Assembly (NCBI RefSeq): GCF_050948215.1
Contig: NC_135161.1
Coordinates: forward strand, 5,651,911-5,715,910
From: Halictus rubicundus
Lineage: Eukaryota; Arthropoda; Insecta; Hymenoptera; Halictidae
DNA: 64,000 bases
Direction of reading: 5' to 3'
In this document: piece after piece, positions 21,640 through 32,849 of the stretch
Layout of the letters: the number at the start of each line of letters is the position of its first letter
How positions within the stretch are numbered: the stretch's first letter is position 1
Notes under the pieces: generated by a model
The model's input: the letters and a program-made list of their open reading frames with translations, nothing else
Told to the model about the DNA's origin: nothing
The model's database searches: none
Program-made: the position numbers and the translations under genes

Positions 21640-22225
21640 TAACCCCACAATATCGCGACACACTTGAATATTTCGAACCACATAATCTACTAAATATGTG
21701 GTCATTGAAAAAAAAGAAAGAAAATTGCATATGCTTCCAGGGTGTTTGAAAAGCGAGACAATTTTCTACTACGTGTAATGCTCGAAGGGTGTTTGAGTAG
21801 ATAGGGTATTTGAGTGCATAAAGAAGCTGTGAGTCGCACTCGGAGGACACTTGAATAAAGGATTGTCCGTGAGTAGTGCTTGCAGAGCGTTCGACTAAAT
21901 AAAGAATCGCGTATACAAATAGTATCCTCGAATAACGGGTACTTAAGTGGAGACACGGTTCTCGGTGAATGGGACTCGCGGAGTGTTTGACTAAATAAAG
22001 AATCGCGTGTACGAATAGTATCCTCGAATGACGGGTACTCGAGTGGAGATACAATTGTCTCTGAATAGTGCTCGAGGGGTGTTTGAGTAGACAACGAATT
22101 GCACATGCTCGGAATCCTCAAAAGACGAGCGTTTCAGCGGAGGGACAATTGCGCACGAATGCTTCTTGAAGCTTGTTCGAATAAATAGAGAAGCTTGAAG
22201 AGGCCATAAAGAATTCGGCCACATT
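21640..22225. repeat. Imperfect internal repeats (GTGTTTGAGTAG / CTCGAATGACGGGTACT)
   Basis: Motifs such as GGTGTTTGA.TA, CGAATAGTATCCTCGAATRACG and GAATCGCGT recur several times between 21780 and 22190 with irregular spacing. Related wording appears near 23735-23885 and 31240-31415. No coding function is evident; minus-strand frames here are repeat by-products. Confidence 0.6.
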
Positions 22226-22943
22226 CAAACGAGTTAGAGAAGAGACGAGAAGAGAAGGGAAGAGAAGAGAAGAGAAAAGAAAAGAAAAGAAAAGAAAAGG
22301 CAAAACAGTGGCGTCGACAAGCATGTAGTTCACGGAGGAAGAAACAGAGGGAATGCCCTTTTGACCCGTGTCGGCAGCCGAGGGTGGATTACAAACGGCC
22401 TGGGGAAGACAAAGAGGAGGGGGTGGTGGGTCTCCGCGGAGGGTTTCGTTCGTTCCGTTGCCCTTTCCCTTTCCTCGCCCTCGAGTTCTTCAGGGTTGTT
22501 CGGTCGGCGGTTTTTTCACGGCTCCGGCGTGTCCCCTCTCCAGCGAACGGTAACATAATGCCAGCCGCTAATTAGTCACGTGTGTCGCCAACACATCGCG
22601 ACTCTGGTTCCCGACACCGAGGCGACGCGAGGCGACGCGAGGCAACGCGAGGCGGCAAGTGTACGCGAACCTTGACAACGGGGAACAGCTACTCAACGCG
22701 TGACACGGTTAGTTATGGCTCCTTGGCACGACGACGAGACAAGTCATGCTCGCGTTCCTCATCAACGCGGACGAGATCGAAGGTTAATTACGGCCTGGTC
22801 TATCTAGAGATTGAGCGTCGTGACCGGGAAACAAACTCCGCATTTTCTTGGTTTTACACCGTTTCCTTTTTCCGCAAACTATTTCCCCCGAGGTAAACGA
22901 ATAGCGCAGTAATTAGGCGTCTTCTGGCTCTACCTAGTCGCCT
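22226..22943. other. Purine run then non-coding GC-rich stretch
   Basis: A GAAAA/GAAGA purine tract fills about 22233-22298. GAGGCGACGC pentanucleotide-like repeats lie at about 22617-22653. No gene recognised. Confidence 0.5.
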
Positions 22944-23351
22944 TTAACACGTTATGTCAGTCACATATGACTGACAGTGAGTTTTGACTAGGTCTAGACG
23001 TTCATTTTTATTGTTTTAACCGAATTTTATTAAGACCTTCAGAATTCAAATGGGTTAAAACAGCATTCCCTATTTAAAGTTTCTAGTTTCGCTTTCATCA
23101 ACCCATTTTCCATCATAAGAAGATATGAAAAGATGGCATTTATCACTAAACTTTTTTTTTATTATATTTAAGTACAAAAATGAGTACAACTAAAAGAACT
23201 TCATATTTCAGCATTATAAGAAAAAATAAATTGAGCATATATATACGCTCCGGCGATAGTGACCAGGAAAATTGAGCGTATATATACGCTAATGATGCAA
23301 ATGAGTTAACTAAATTATATTATAAATGATATGTGGCAGTTAACGTGTTAA
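22944..23351. mobile_element. TTAA-flanked MITE (about 408 bp, TTAACACGTTA family)
   Basis: Starts TTAACACGTTATGTCAGTCA and ends GGCAGTTAACGTGTTAA. It contains two copies of a palindrome-like GCGTATATATACGCT (one as GCATATATATACGCT) near 23234-23290. Same family as 3331-3600 and 41970-42200. Confidence 0.75.
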
Positions 23352-23408
23352 GCAGCTCCATCTACTGGATTGTTCACAATAATACATTCACGAGAATACT
23401 TTATAGAT

Positions 23409-23634
23409 TTAACCCTAGGTTTCCGGAGCACTGAAAGTGGCCAGTTTGGATTATTTTATAAAAATGTCAAGAATATATTCAGCCAGAGTTTTAGCAGCTT
23501 TTACCATAACATATATTCCAAGGGATAAATGTGTTAAATAAATTTTCTATAAATGCATTTTTACAATCACAATAATTGTAAATTGAAGAATGTAGAACCC
23601 GCCATTTTGACGGGTCCCGTAAGTCTAGTGTTAA
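23409..23634. mobile_element. TTAA-flanked MITE (226 bp, CTAGGTTTCCGG / CTAGTGTTAA family)
   Basis: Borders are TTAACCCTAGGTTTCCGG and GTAAGTCTAGTGTTAA, with CCGCCATTTTGACGGGTCCC near the right end. A diverged copy lies at about 45905-46140. Its right terminus is what is fused into the 113-bp repeat at 660-1240. Confidence 0.7.
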
Positions 23635-23734
23635 TTGTCGCTACCGGAGGAGCAAAATTTCATTTCGGTGAAACAGAAATGAATAAACGGATTTGATGTA
23701 TTCATGACGAAGGATGATAAATCAGAATGAAAAA

Positions 23735-23885
23735 GCAGAAAAAGTTGCATATGAAAGGCGTCCTTGAAGAATGGTTGAACACAGAGACAATTGTCTGCGA
23801 ATAGTATGCAGAGATACTAAGTTGCTGGGCACCAACGAACTGTATCATCGTAGGACATGTTCCCATAAACGAATAGCTCAAATGC
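23735..23885. repeat. Dispersed repeat shared with 31240-31415
   Basis: Shared landmarks in the same order: AAAGGCGTCCTTGAAG, GAATAGTATGCAGAGATA, AAGTTGCTGGGCACC, CTGTATCA. Non-coding, origin unknown. Confidence 0.7.
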
Positions 23886-24005
23886 AAAACAGTAAAAATA
23901 TTTTAAAAATCGAAAGGTACGGTTGTACAATCAAAAAACTGTGTAGCACAATTTTTATTTTGCATAAAAATCCATAGTCGAGAAACGAACGAGGCACACG
24001 CTATA

Positions 24006-24430
24006 CAGTGAATTCTCGATATATGTCAACAATAAGGGTCTTTCCAGCGTCATGTATCGCCAAGGAGACATGTCCGACCCGTATTATGTTACACTACTCG
24101 CCGTCCGAGGCCTCTGGAGCTTCAGGGCCCCTCACGAGGTATACCCCGCGGTAGTGGGGAGAATTCCGCGACATTTATCATCCAGGTCTTGGCGACATAT
24201 ATAGAGAAATCACTATACCGACGAAAACGGTACCCAGAAATTTGACCTGAACGACATGAAGAACATTGACTGAACTATGTTGAAGCAATTGCCGACATTT
24301 AGTTGTTGTTTTACATAGAACGATAAATTCCATGTTGAAACAATTGGTAAAACAGTGAAGGTGTTACAGTAAGAAAAATGTAGAGGGCGTATATTTACGT
24401 CTTTCGTAAATATTGGTAGACTTGTTCGAG
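24006..24430. mobile_element. TA-MITE copy plus 305-type tail
   Basis: CAGTGAATTCTCGATATATG opens the copy at 24006 and GAGAAATCACTATA closes the MITE part at about 24215. The tail to 24430 (AACGGTACCCAGAAATTTGA, ACATAGAACGATAAATTCCA) is the same tail seen in the 305-bp array. Confidence 0.82.
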
Positions 24431-24487
24431 CGGTAGTGGGGATAATTCTACGACGTTTATCTACGAACTACAGCTATTCACAGCTAT

Positions 24488-24703
24488 GTACAGTTATTCT
24501 CGATATTTGTCAGCAACGTGAGTCTTGGTGTCGTTTATCGTCCAGGAGTCGATCCGCGCCGAAAATAGAAAAGGACAGCGATGCTCGGCGTCCGAGGACT
24601 CTCGAGCTTCAGGGCCCCTCACGAGGTATACCCCGCGGTAGTGGGGATAATTTCGCGACATTTATCGGCCATGCCTCGGCGACATATATAGAGAATTTAT
24701 TGT
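24488..24703. mobile_element. TA-MITE copy (about 216 bp, degraded ends)
   Basis: TTATTCTCGATATTTGTCAG to GACATATATAGAGAATTTATTG, with CGTCCGAGGACTCTCGAGCTT and GGTATACCCCGCGGTAGTGG inside. Both ends have drifted. Confidence 0.78.
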
Positions 24704-25440
24704 ATAAGACAAAGTGTATTATCCTAACTGAAGAGGAAGAGAGACTGACGTGGAGGAAATTCTCGTTGGAAAAGCCGCTGGCGGTCACTCGGAGAGTCGT
24801 TTCCGGTTTCTTTGACGACAACCAGGCCCGTCTTGAATTAAAGAAGCCCGACCTTCTCGGCGAGGCGGGGCCGAGGGATGCAGCGTGTTCCAGCTCGATC
24901 GATTTAACTCAATTATTTACTAATAACCTAATTATGCCGCACAAGGGGCCGCTGATCCGAGAGCTTCCGACCGAGGCCTTTATCCGGCAGCTTTCCGCGA
25001 GATTAGACGGGAACCGTGCGGAAATCCATGCGGATACGGCGCCGGTATTCGCGATCGATCGTGAATCGCGCGCGCGTATGTGTACGTCCGTGTGTGTATG
25101 TGTCGGTGTGTGTGTGTGTGTGTGTTTCGAAGTCACGTATTTCTCGCCGACGCGAGACGGACGCGAAACAGCGACCGAAGGTCTCTTGTTATCAACGATC
25201 GAAGGATGAAATTGTATCGATCTCTCGTGGGGACACGCTCCGAAACATGTTCGAGTCACGTTCGTTCGCGAGAGCGCATTGAAAATTTGCTGCGCTTGTG
25301 CGGAAAAGCGAGAGGAAACATTTTCCGCGGGGACCGACCGTTCTCCGACCGATGAACGGCGGGATTATTATAATAAAATAATCCAAATATAAAAATACAG
25401 CGAGTTACGATTTCCGAGCCGTCCTTTAATTTGTTAACCA
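24704..25440. other. Non-coding with a GT microsatellite
   Basis: A GT-rich run lies at about 25085-25126. The long frame 24436-25209 starts inside a MITE and crosses the microsatellite, so I do not accept it as a gene. I see no domain in 24720-25080, though this part could hide an unrecognised exon. Confidence 0.45.
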
Positions 25441-25443
25441 CTA

Positions 25444-25639
25444 CAGTGAATACTCGATATATGTCAACGACGCGGGCTTTTGCTGCGTCATGCATCGTCC
25501 AGGAGACATACCCGAGTCGTGTTATGTTTACACTCCTCTCGAGCTTCATGGCCAGTCACGTGGTATACTCCGCGATAGTTGGGATAATTTCGCGACGTTT
25601 ATCATCCAGACCTCGGCGACATATATAGAGAAATCACTG
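25444..25639. mobile_element. TA-MITE copy (196 bp)
   Basis: CAGTGAATACTCGATATATG to GAGAAATCACTG with TA on both sides. It retains CCGAGTCGTGTTATGTTTAC and a shortened core (CCGCGATAGTTGGGATAATT). Confidence 0.85.
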
Positions 25640-25721
25640 TATTCTCGTCGTCTTTGCGAATTATCTCTTCGCCGTCGTGAGTTTATCGATGTTCCAATAG
25701 GAGCATAGTGATTCTCATCGA

Positions 25722-25964
25722 TTAGCACTTTGACTGCCGAACTAGAAACCTCAAAAATTCCATAAAATCAAAAGTAAGCTATTTAATGAAATAGAAATTG
25801 AAATTATTAAATGTACGATATTGAGTGGTCCTCCAACTTTCCTGTATTTTACAGATCCTAATCAAATTTGGTACAATGAATATATTAACGTAAAAATTCA
25901 TTTTAAAACCTGGACAAATAATTCCGTCAACCACATATGGGTGACATGGCAGTTAACGTGTTAA
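25722..25964. mobile_element. TTAA-type MITE (about 243 bp), left border mutated
   Basis: Left side TTAGCACTTTGACTGCCG, right side TGGCAGTTAACGTGTTAA. The interior (TGTACGATATTGAGTGGTCC, AATTTGGTACAATGAATATA) is shared with 29119-29300, and its left part with the reverse complement of about 55380-55482. Confidence 0.72.
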
Positions 25965-26039
25965 AGGGAACGATATCTGTATGTGTGTTTATTTGTGCCC
26001 TTACGGGCTACAAAGGTGAACCTGCTCCCCTTATAATTT

Positions 26040-26425
26040 ATTATTAACATTTTCTTTTTTTTCTTTTCTCTCATACACTTTCTCTCTCTCTCTCTCTCTC
26101 ATCCTTTCCCTTGCCCTTCTCCCCCCTCTCTCCTCCTCATTTTCCATCCTGCACTTCCTTTCTTTCTCAGTCTAATTTTTTCATCCACCCCTCTCCCCCT
26201 CCGTCGTCCGCCAATATCCCTTTCTCCTTCTCCTGAATCCCTTCTTCCCCTGCTTCTTCTTCTCTGCGCCTTTCATCTTCCCCCACCCAGTATCTCCCTT
26301 CCCTCGTTTCATTCCCATTCATCTGTACCGCGCTATTCTAATCCATTTTTCCTCTTGCAACCCCTCCTCTTTAAATACTCTGGCGAATTCCCCACCCTTA
26401 TCTCTTTAAACCGGGGCTGCTCAAC
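26040..26425. repeat. Low-complexity C/T-rich stretch
   Basis: Nearly pure pyrimidine for about 380 bp, including a CT run at 26082-26102, without a regular unit. No gene. Confidence 0.7.
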
Positions 26426-26807
26426 TGGCGACTCGCGAGCCACTTGCAACTCTTTCCCCTACCTTCTTTTTTCTACGAGAAATCCCCACCGCGTAAGATG
26501 TCTTCTCACAAGCTAGGCAGTCACAGGGGAAAGGAGAATCATAGTTGTATCTCATTCTACCGCGCTCCATTTCGCTCACGTTCCCCTCTACGCGGTGAAC
26601 ATTAATGGAGGGGATTGGACGCGACGAAGGAAGCCAACGAAACAAAACGCGGCAGAGTGAGACAACAAGATTTCTCGGCATTTGTTCATAATTTTGTTTC
26701 GAATCGATTCTGCTCTCATTCCGAAGAGACTGTAGAAGGGCATCGACGAATGGTGGGAGCGTCGTGTGGCTCGCGGCGGGAAGGAAGTTGAGCAGCCCTG
26801 CTTTCAC

Positions 26808-26933
26808 CCATTAGCTGCCAAATTTTAGAATGAAACTAAACTGGCAGGCGTACCAAATATATTTCTGGCGCCGAGTGGTGTACGTAAAATTCCAAAATCC
26901 CCAAAATGGGGATGGTGGCAGCTAACGGGTTAA
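26808..26933. mobile_element. Small TTAA-type MITE (about 126 bp)
   Basis: Left CCATTAGCTGCCAAATTTT, right GGTGGCAGCTAACGGGTTAA, an inverted pair; only the right border keeps TTAA. Interior is short and non-coding. Confidence 0.65.
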
Positions 26934-28022
26934 ACCATTTATCATATCTTGACTCTATCGCTTCTCCCCAATTTTCCTCTTTCTCTATCCCCTTTTCCCT
27001 GAAACGATATCTTTTTTATATTCTCGTGCAAACAATGTCAATTGACTTTTTAGCACCGCCATCGGTCCAAATTCGCCCGGAATACTTCCAGCATTATTTT
27101 CCTCTTTAGCTTTGCTAATTCTGTCCCCGGCACCTTACGACCAACGAGTTATCACGCCATTACGCAGATAGAGGGCTCGATATTTCTGACCCTTTTAATT
27201 TCACCGTTCGGTCCCGGCAAACACTGCTTTATCATCTCCGAACGTACAATTTGTCGTTATTGTGGGAGATTACGGGGAACGAACGGAACCGCAACGCCGG
27301 GCGTTTTTATGGTTGTAGGCGATTGGCGAACGTGCGAGGAACGTGGTTTTGTCGGTAGCCGACGGATCCGGCACGCAACGGCGTGAATCACGAGGGGAAG
27401 AACTTGCGATTAGATAAGGGGTAAAGTGACGGTGCAATTCCGCGGGGTTGGCCTAATCGAGATGGATGATTGAAGGGTTGCCCGGCTGTTTTTCTTCTCC
27501 CTTCTTTCTCGCTCTCCCGTTAACGATCCTACGATAGCCGTGTCACCGGCATGGCACCGACACGCGCAACTTGGACAGTTGTTCAAAGTATGCTACGCTG
27601 TTGACAGAACACCTGCATCATTAATGTATAGAGCAACGGGGCAAAGTTTCCGCGTCGTCGAAATCGCTATAAGATAATCATTCGTTTTGCAAGTTTGCCC
27701 GGGTCTCGACGAAGGCGTCAGACTCGACCGTTTATTCATTATTGCGCCGGGTCGTTGCGCTTCGACAAGCTCGTTCATTCTAAACCCAGGTGAGCAACAC
27801 CGGTGCTCTCGATAAGTAGGATCTAACCTCTAATCCGTTCACTCCAGCTCGCATTTATTTGTCCGCAAAGACGGATAAGACTCCGTCGAAAAGGATCTTA
27901 AAAGAGTTGCTCGACCGCTCTCATCTTGTGCTCGCACAATGGTTCAGAATGAGTAAAGTGGGTGGACGAAATTCGAAAAATTGGATGACATGGAATGATT
28001 TAATATTTGGTCTACCGATAGA
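26934..28022. other. Non-coding, no recognised feature
   Basis: Unique-looking sequence without recognisable domains or RNA genes. Confidence 0.45.
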
Positions 28023-28703
28023 TTGAGCCGTTTATTTTGAAACTGGCCTAAGTCCATTCGTCAATTATTTTTTGTTGCCCGTAATTACGTGTACAACTTC
28101 AAGTTAGCTGTCACAAACAACATTTGCGGTTAAGTATATTCCGAATATTATGTATTTGGACATATAAGTTTTCGCAGTTGGTTCAATAATTAAAACCATC
28201 ACTTTGAAAGTGGCCCAAGTCCAATCCATTATTGATAAGGTCCGTAGGATATTATCAAAAAGTGTCGGAAGGGTAATAACTTTGTTCTAAATGAAACGAA
28301 ACAAGAGGATTTCATATGAACAAAATTTTTGGAGGACGCAATTTTTAAAGGGGTAAAGGATTCTAACGGAGAAACAATAAATTGGTTAAAAATATGCTGT
28401 TTCAATTTGAAGCATTTTAAATGCAAATGGACTTCGGCTCTTTCAAATTCTATAACGAATCTGATTGTTAACTTTGAAAGTGGCTCAACTCCATTTTTGG
28501 TAAGAAAACACATATTATTCACTTAATAATAGCTATTATTTTAATAGGATCTGTAAATTTAACTCTTGTAGATACACTTGAGTAGTATGACACATTGATA
28601 TCCTATATGTATATTTTTAATTTTATTGGAACACAAACCCTTAAATATGTCAATTCAAGTATAAGTAGACTTAGGCCACTTTCAAAATAAACGGCTCAAT
28701 ATC
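28023..28703. mobile_element. 680-bp element with ~33-bp terminal inverted repeats
   Basis: The left end ATTGAGCCGTTTATTTTGAA continues with ACTGGCCTAAGTC; the right end is its inverse (GACTTAGGCCAC then TTTCAAAATAAACGGCTCAA). Inside, GAAAGTGGCCCAAGTCCA (28206) and GAAAGTGGCTCAACTCCA (28472) repeat the terminal motif, which suggests multiple transposase-binding sites. No transposase is coded. Superfamily unknown; the border duplication is unclear. Confidence 0.75.
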
Positions 28704-28717
28704 GAGAATTCACTGTA

Positions 28718-29066
28718 CAGTGAATTCCCGTTATAAGTCAGTGTAAGCTTCGCGATTGAAAGTCATTGAGACTACCCACACCACCGCGGAGTATACATTG
28801 TGTCAGAGAAAGACATTTTCTCAGCCTTCTTGTCACTATCCGTCTCTATGTCATAAACCTATGACAACAATAAACGCAAATGTCACTATCCGTCTCTATG
28901 TCATAAATCTATGAGGTCATAGGTTTATGACATAGAGAGGGATAGTGACATTTGCGTTTCCGGCGTGCACTGTGTATTTCAAACGCAACGTTCGCCGAGA
29001 ACCTCAGATTTCGTTTAAATGTCTCTCGCCAGAACCGCGCAACTGACTTATAGCGGGAATTCACTG
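28718..29066. mobile_element. Variant TA-MITE (349 bp, CAGTGAATTCCCGTTATAAG) with internal hairpin
   Basis: Ends CAGTGAATTCCCGTTATAAG and CTTATAGCGGGAATTCACTG, TA-flanked. The centre holds two direct and one inverted copy of a ~36-bp segment starting TGTCACTATCCGTCTCTATG (about 28829, 28881; inverse ending near 28950). A remnant MITE end (ATCGAGAATTCACTG) abuts the left border. Confidence 0.83.
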
Positions 29067-29118
29067 TACTCCGTGCTTCTAATGTCAAGGGATTAGGAAG
29101 CTTATGGCACACACGATT

Positions 29119-29386
29119 TTAACACTAAACCTACCAAGCACAAAACATATAAAAGTGACAAATGAAATAAAAATCGAGAAAAATTAAATGTATGATATTG
29201 ACTAGTCCTTCAACTTTCCTACATGTTACTGATCCTAATCAAATTTGGTACAATAAATGTATTAACGTAAAAATTCATTTTAAAACTTGGACCGGTCGGT
29301 AAAATGTTTGCGGATGACTTTTACACAGTCAGCAGGTCGGTAACTGCTGTACAATTTCCATTGACAGTCTTCAGACACTGACTTAA
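29119..29386. repeat. TTAA-bordered repeat related to 25722-25964
   Basis: Starts TTAACACTAAACCTACCAAG; the body TGTATGATATTGACTAGTCC and AATTTGGTACAATAAATGTA matches the 25.7-kb copy. The right border TTAA is shared with the next MITE at 29383. Confidence 0.6.
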
Positions 29387-29630
29387 CCATTAGCACTCGA
29401 ATGGCGACTGTAAGGCGCCACTAAAAATTGCTGTATCATTATTCAAAATATTTTTTATATTATTGAATTTGTTTGTATTTAATAAATTACTAAACATTTC
29501 AGTACTCTACGAGTAAATTGCACCATTTTCGTATGTATAGTATGAAAAAATATATATAGAAGGGAAATATTCAAGGTCGGAAGAAATGTTTCGTTTTAGA
29601 GCTAAAATGGCTTCGAGTGCAAAGGGTTAA
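29383..29630. mobile_element. TTAA-flanked MITE (248 bp, TTAACCCTTTGCACTCGA family)
   Basis: Borders TTAACCATTAGCACTCGAAT and TTCGAGTGCAAAGGGTTAA. Second of three copies of this family in the window. Confidence 0.82.
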
Positions 29631-30085
29631 GATCAGTTTTGATCTTGATCCGACGGGTCTTAAGTCTGCGACTAAACTTGTCACACTTTTTGCTCTGCAT
29701 TATCGATATTATGAATTTTGACGCCGGAAACTTGCCTCAAGTTTTTGCCTTTATTTCGCAGAGAATCAAGACAAAATATAGCGCGCGCTACTCTCAATTT
29801 CATCCAAAAAATTCATCCAATGGCATAAAAATGCTTCGATTCCACGGCATGCGCATCGTCAATTTTTCTAACTACTTCTAACGCTTACATTACCAAATAT
29901 CTGCATAATCTCGTCAGCTGATGACCAGCGCGAACTAGATTGAACCTTCCTCTTTCGAACGAGCCCTTTCCCAGCGAAAAATATTCTCGTATAAGGACGA
30001 AAAGTTGAGTTGCACGTGAAACCATTTTTCGCCTATTTTTGTCGGTAACCTGGTCACTCTACCTTACCGTGAATAACAGAATCTC
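29631..30085 (+). repeat. Diverged repeat, inverted relative to 38012-38736
   Basis: Shares with the reverse complement of 38012-38736, in order: GATCAGTTTTGATCTTGATC, AAACTTGTCACACTTTTTGC, CTGATGACCAGCGCG, AACGAGCCCTTTCCCAGCG, ACGTGAAACCATTTTTCGCC, GGTAACCTGGTCACTCTACC. About 215 bp of the 38-kb copy (about 38047-38262) is missing here. Confidence 0.8.
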
Positions 30086-31239
30086 TCAGCGGCAGCCATC
30101 TTGTGACGTCATACTTGCTTCAGAAAGCGAGTTTTCTACCGAATATTACAAATTACTCCACGATGAGGTAGAAATTCGCAATTTGGGCTCCAGACGGACG
30201 TAGATTGGACTTTTAGGAAACACAATTGACCACTTCTAAACTGCTCGTTGCAATATTGAAGCGTCAATTTGTCAAGATTTTGACCGTTGCCGGCCCCCTT
30301 AAAATTCAGCGCGTCCCATGGAACGGTAGACGTCGCAGCGGAGACTGCGGTGCGTCCTCGCAGAAATGATTCTTTCCCGAGGGAGTTAATCGATTTGGCA
30401 AGGGAACGGCTCGATTATCTGCGACGAGCCGGCAGAAAAGAATGGGCGTGGGGGGGGAGGGGGAAAAGAGTTGGAAATAATAGGTGGTGTTACGATAAAG
30501 CCGACGGTTGTCGTCGGGCGAGTTCTCCGAGCAACAACTGGAACGCGGGGACAATTAAGTCGGGCAAACGGCCGTGGCGCGGCGCGGCGTGGTATGGCGT
30601 GGCACAGCGAATCAGGCCGACTTATCGACGTCTCGCGGCGTTTGCGAAACTCTCGAACCTGCTCGAGAGATCGACGTGTACAACACGCCGATGAATAAGG
30701 CACGTCGAAACGGGGAACGAGAACGAAAGAGGGCACAGGGAGGCAGTTCTCGGCTGCTGCTGCTGCTGCTGCTGCTACTCGCTAGCTTGCTTGCTTGCCT
30801 ACCTTCCTGCCTGCCTGCCTGCCAGGAAGAAACTTTCCCGTCCCAGTTTCCAAGAATATCACCGGCGTCCCGGCCTTTCCGACAATGCCTTTCGAACCCT
30901 GTCAGAGACGACCGAGCCTGAAATGAAACGCCTGCTCCCGAAATTCACTTTGTCCCCTTTGTCCCTTAATCGCTCGGAGACCGGAGGGCAATGGATTTTT
31001 AGGGAGCTCGCCGTCCGGACACAGTTAACGCCGACCCACCCCTGTGTCTTGAGAAATCGATCCGGGGAAACAGAGAGCAAAGTAGCCGCTGATCGTTCGA
31101 ACGTGGACCAGCAGAAACGGAAATAGTGTACGAGTGGATAGGGAGTATCGTAGGCGAGTGCCCACCCTCGAACGGTCTCCCGGTGCCTGGGAATAGAATT
31201 CGAAGGGTGGCGGACGATAGTGTACGAATAGCGTTCGAG
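30086..31239. other. Non-coding with CTG and GCTT/CCTG microsatellites
   Basis: CTG repeats at about 30753-30777 run into GCTT and CCTG tetranucleotide repeats to about 30822. Frames through this run have low-complexity translations. No gene recognised. Confidence 0.5.
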
Positions 31240-31415
31240 GAACGCTTTTTAGCATCCTCGAATGGTGTCTGTTAGGACCGGCAAGTAGAGAAGGTTGCAC
31301 ACGAAAGGCATCCTTGAAGGATGTTTCAGTTACAATTGAATAGTATGCAGAGATAGCAAGTTCTTCCTGGGCACCTACAAACTGTATCAACTTAGAACGT
31401 GTTCCGATGAACGAG
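31240..31415. repeat. Dispersed repeat shared with 23735-23885
   Basis: Contains AAAGGCATCCTTGAAGGATG, GAATAGTATGCAGAGATAGC and ACAAACTGTATCA in the same order as the 23.7-kb copy. Confidence 0.7.
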
Positions 31416-31540
31416 AAGTTCTACTGTGCACAGGGTGTCCCAAAAAAGGTTGCGCTTCCTTGAAATAGGTGATCCCCGAGGTCATTTGAAGTAACTTTTT
31501 CCTTCGCGAAAATGTTCTCCACGGCTTTGTTAAGGAGTTA

Positions 31541-31665
31541 CAATGATTTCTGTATATATGTCGCCAGGCCTGGATGATAAACGTCGCGGAATTATCCCCA
31601 CTATCGCGGGGTATACCCCGTGAGGGGCGTCGGACGCCGAGGAGTGTAAGCATAAGCACAGTACC
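31541..31665. mobile_element. TA-MITE fragment (left ~125 bp)
   Basis: CAATGATTTCTGTATATATG through ACCCCGTGAGGGGCGTCGG and CCGAGGAGTGTAAGCATAA, then truncated. It sits inside the element at 31431-32155. Confidence 0.75.
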
Positions 31666-31743
31666 ACTTTTTCCTCTTTCATTTCTTTCTAATATTTACT
31701 ATCTAAAAGAAACACACTGGCCAGCAATAGCGTGAACACCCTG

Positions 31744-31923
31744 TATATGTCGTCAAGGCCTGGATGATAAACGTCGCGGAATTATCCCCACTATCGCGAG
31801 GTATGCCCCGGGAGGGGCCTCGGACGCCGAGGAGTGTAAACATAACACGGCTCGGATATGTCTCCTCGACGATATATGACACTGGGAAGACCCGAGTTGT
31901 TGACATATATCGAGAATTCGCTG
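31744..31923. mobile_element. TA-MITE copy missing its left end
   Basis: Begins TATATGTCGTCAAGGCCTGG directly after AACACCCTG, the terminus of another element, and ends CATATATCGAGAATTCGCTG. The left 12-14 bp of the MITE is gone at that junction. Confidence 0.78.
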
Positions 31924-32229
31924 TATTATCGAAAATCACGGACCAATCAGAGCGCGCCTATAGCAGAGGGATCCCGGCTCGGCATTGGCTGACGTCAAAA
32001 TCCGCCTGCCGTATCCGTGCTCTGATTGGTCTGTGTTTTTCGCTAATAACTCCTAAACAAAACCGCACAGAACATTTTTGCAAAGGGAAAAGGTACTTCA
32101 AATTGCGTTAAGAATTAACCCTTTCAAGGAAATACGACATTTTTGGGACACCCAGTATATTCTCGTAAGCTTAAATTAAGAGAGTTCCATTTGAAAAATG
32201 TGTACCTAAATTGCGTCGCAAGAATGAAG

Positions 32230-32847
32230 CGATGACGAGTATACTCGTCAAACACAGAGTGCGTATGGCTGTTATAATATGGGATTAAGTTGCAAGGAAA
32301 TGACTTTTATTTTTTAATTTTATTACTAACGTTTATTTATGCACTTAACTTCAACATATATAGTTTGCGTATGAATGAGAAGAAACATGAAAAATCAATT
32401 ACTTCGTTTAACCTGCTGTTGTGGAATGATGTTGAGTACCTAAAGCAAGGTTGCAATATCTTGATTCTTTCCAAATGTTATTTTTATAACAATGTCAACA
32501 TCTTCGTGTAAGATTACTTTTTTAGGATGTGCTTGGTTACATAATCTGGAAAATGTTTCCCGATACTGTATCAAGTTTTTTCATAATAATTATTTGTATA
32601 TTTTTACTTGTTCCTTTTATCTCATCTTGGCCTCCAAATATTTCAAACATCTTGAAGTTCACGAGTATATTTTAGTTTTCACTAAAATTGCAATTCGAAC
32701 AGCAAACCGTGACTGCTTTATACGCGTGACGAGTGTACTCGTCATAACACAAAACACTGCCATTTCTTCATGACGAGTATACTCGTCATAACACAAATCG
32801 TTGCCATTTCTTCATGACGAGTATACTCGTCAAAAACAGGTAACTGG
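32230..32847. repeat. AT-rich element with four 18-bp palindromes
   Basis: TGACGAGTATACTCGTCA, a perfect 18-bp palindrome, occurs at about 32233, 32772 and 32815, with one variant (TGACGAGTGTACTCGTCA) at about 32727. The last three are spaced about 43-45 bp with CCATTTCTTCA between them. The right border reads AGGTAACTGGTTAA, so this may be another TTAA-type element of roughly 650 bp. Interior frames have no recognisable domain. Confidence 0.7.
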
Positions 32848-32849
32848 TT

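Larger units (their letters stand above)
31431..32155. mobile_element. Mariner-type element with ~110-bp TIRs, disrupted by nested MITEs
   Basis: Left CAGGGTGTCCCAAAAAAGG is mirrored by the right TTTTTGGGACACCCAG, and similarity continues inward about 110 bp (ATTTGAAGTAAC / GTACTTCAAAT, AATGTTCTCC / GAACATTTTTG). The same terminus forms the 113-bp repeat at 660-1240. The middle holds two MITE pieces and a segment with inverted CCAAT motifs at about 31940-32030. No transposase remains. Confidence 0.75.

Noticed and set aside
24436..25209. 257-codon plus-strand frame
   Set aside because: Its first third is a TA-MITE and its end is a GT microsatellite; the middle shows no domain.
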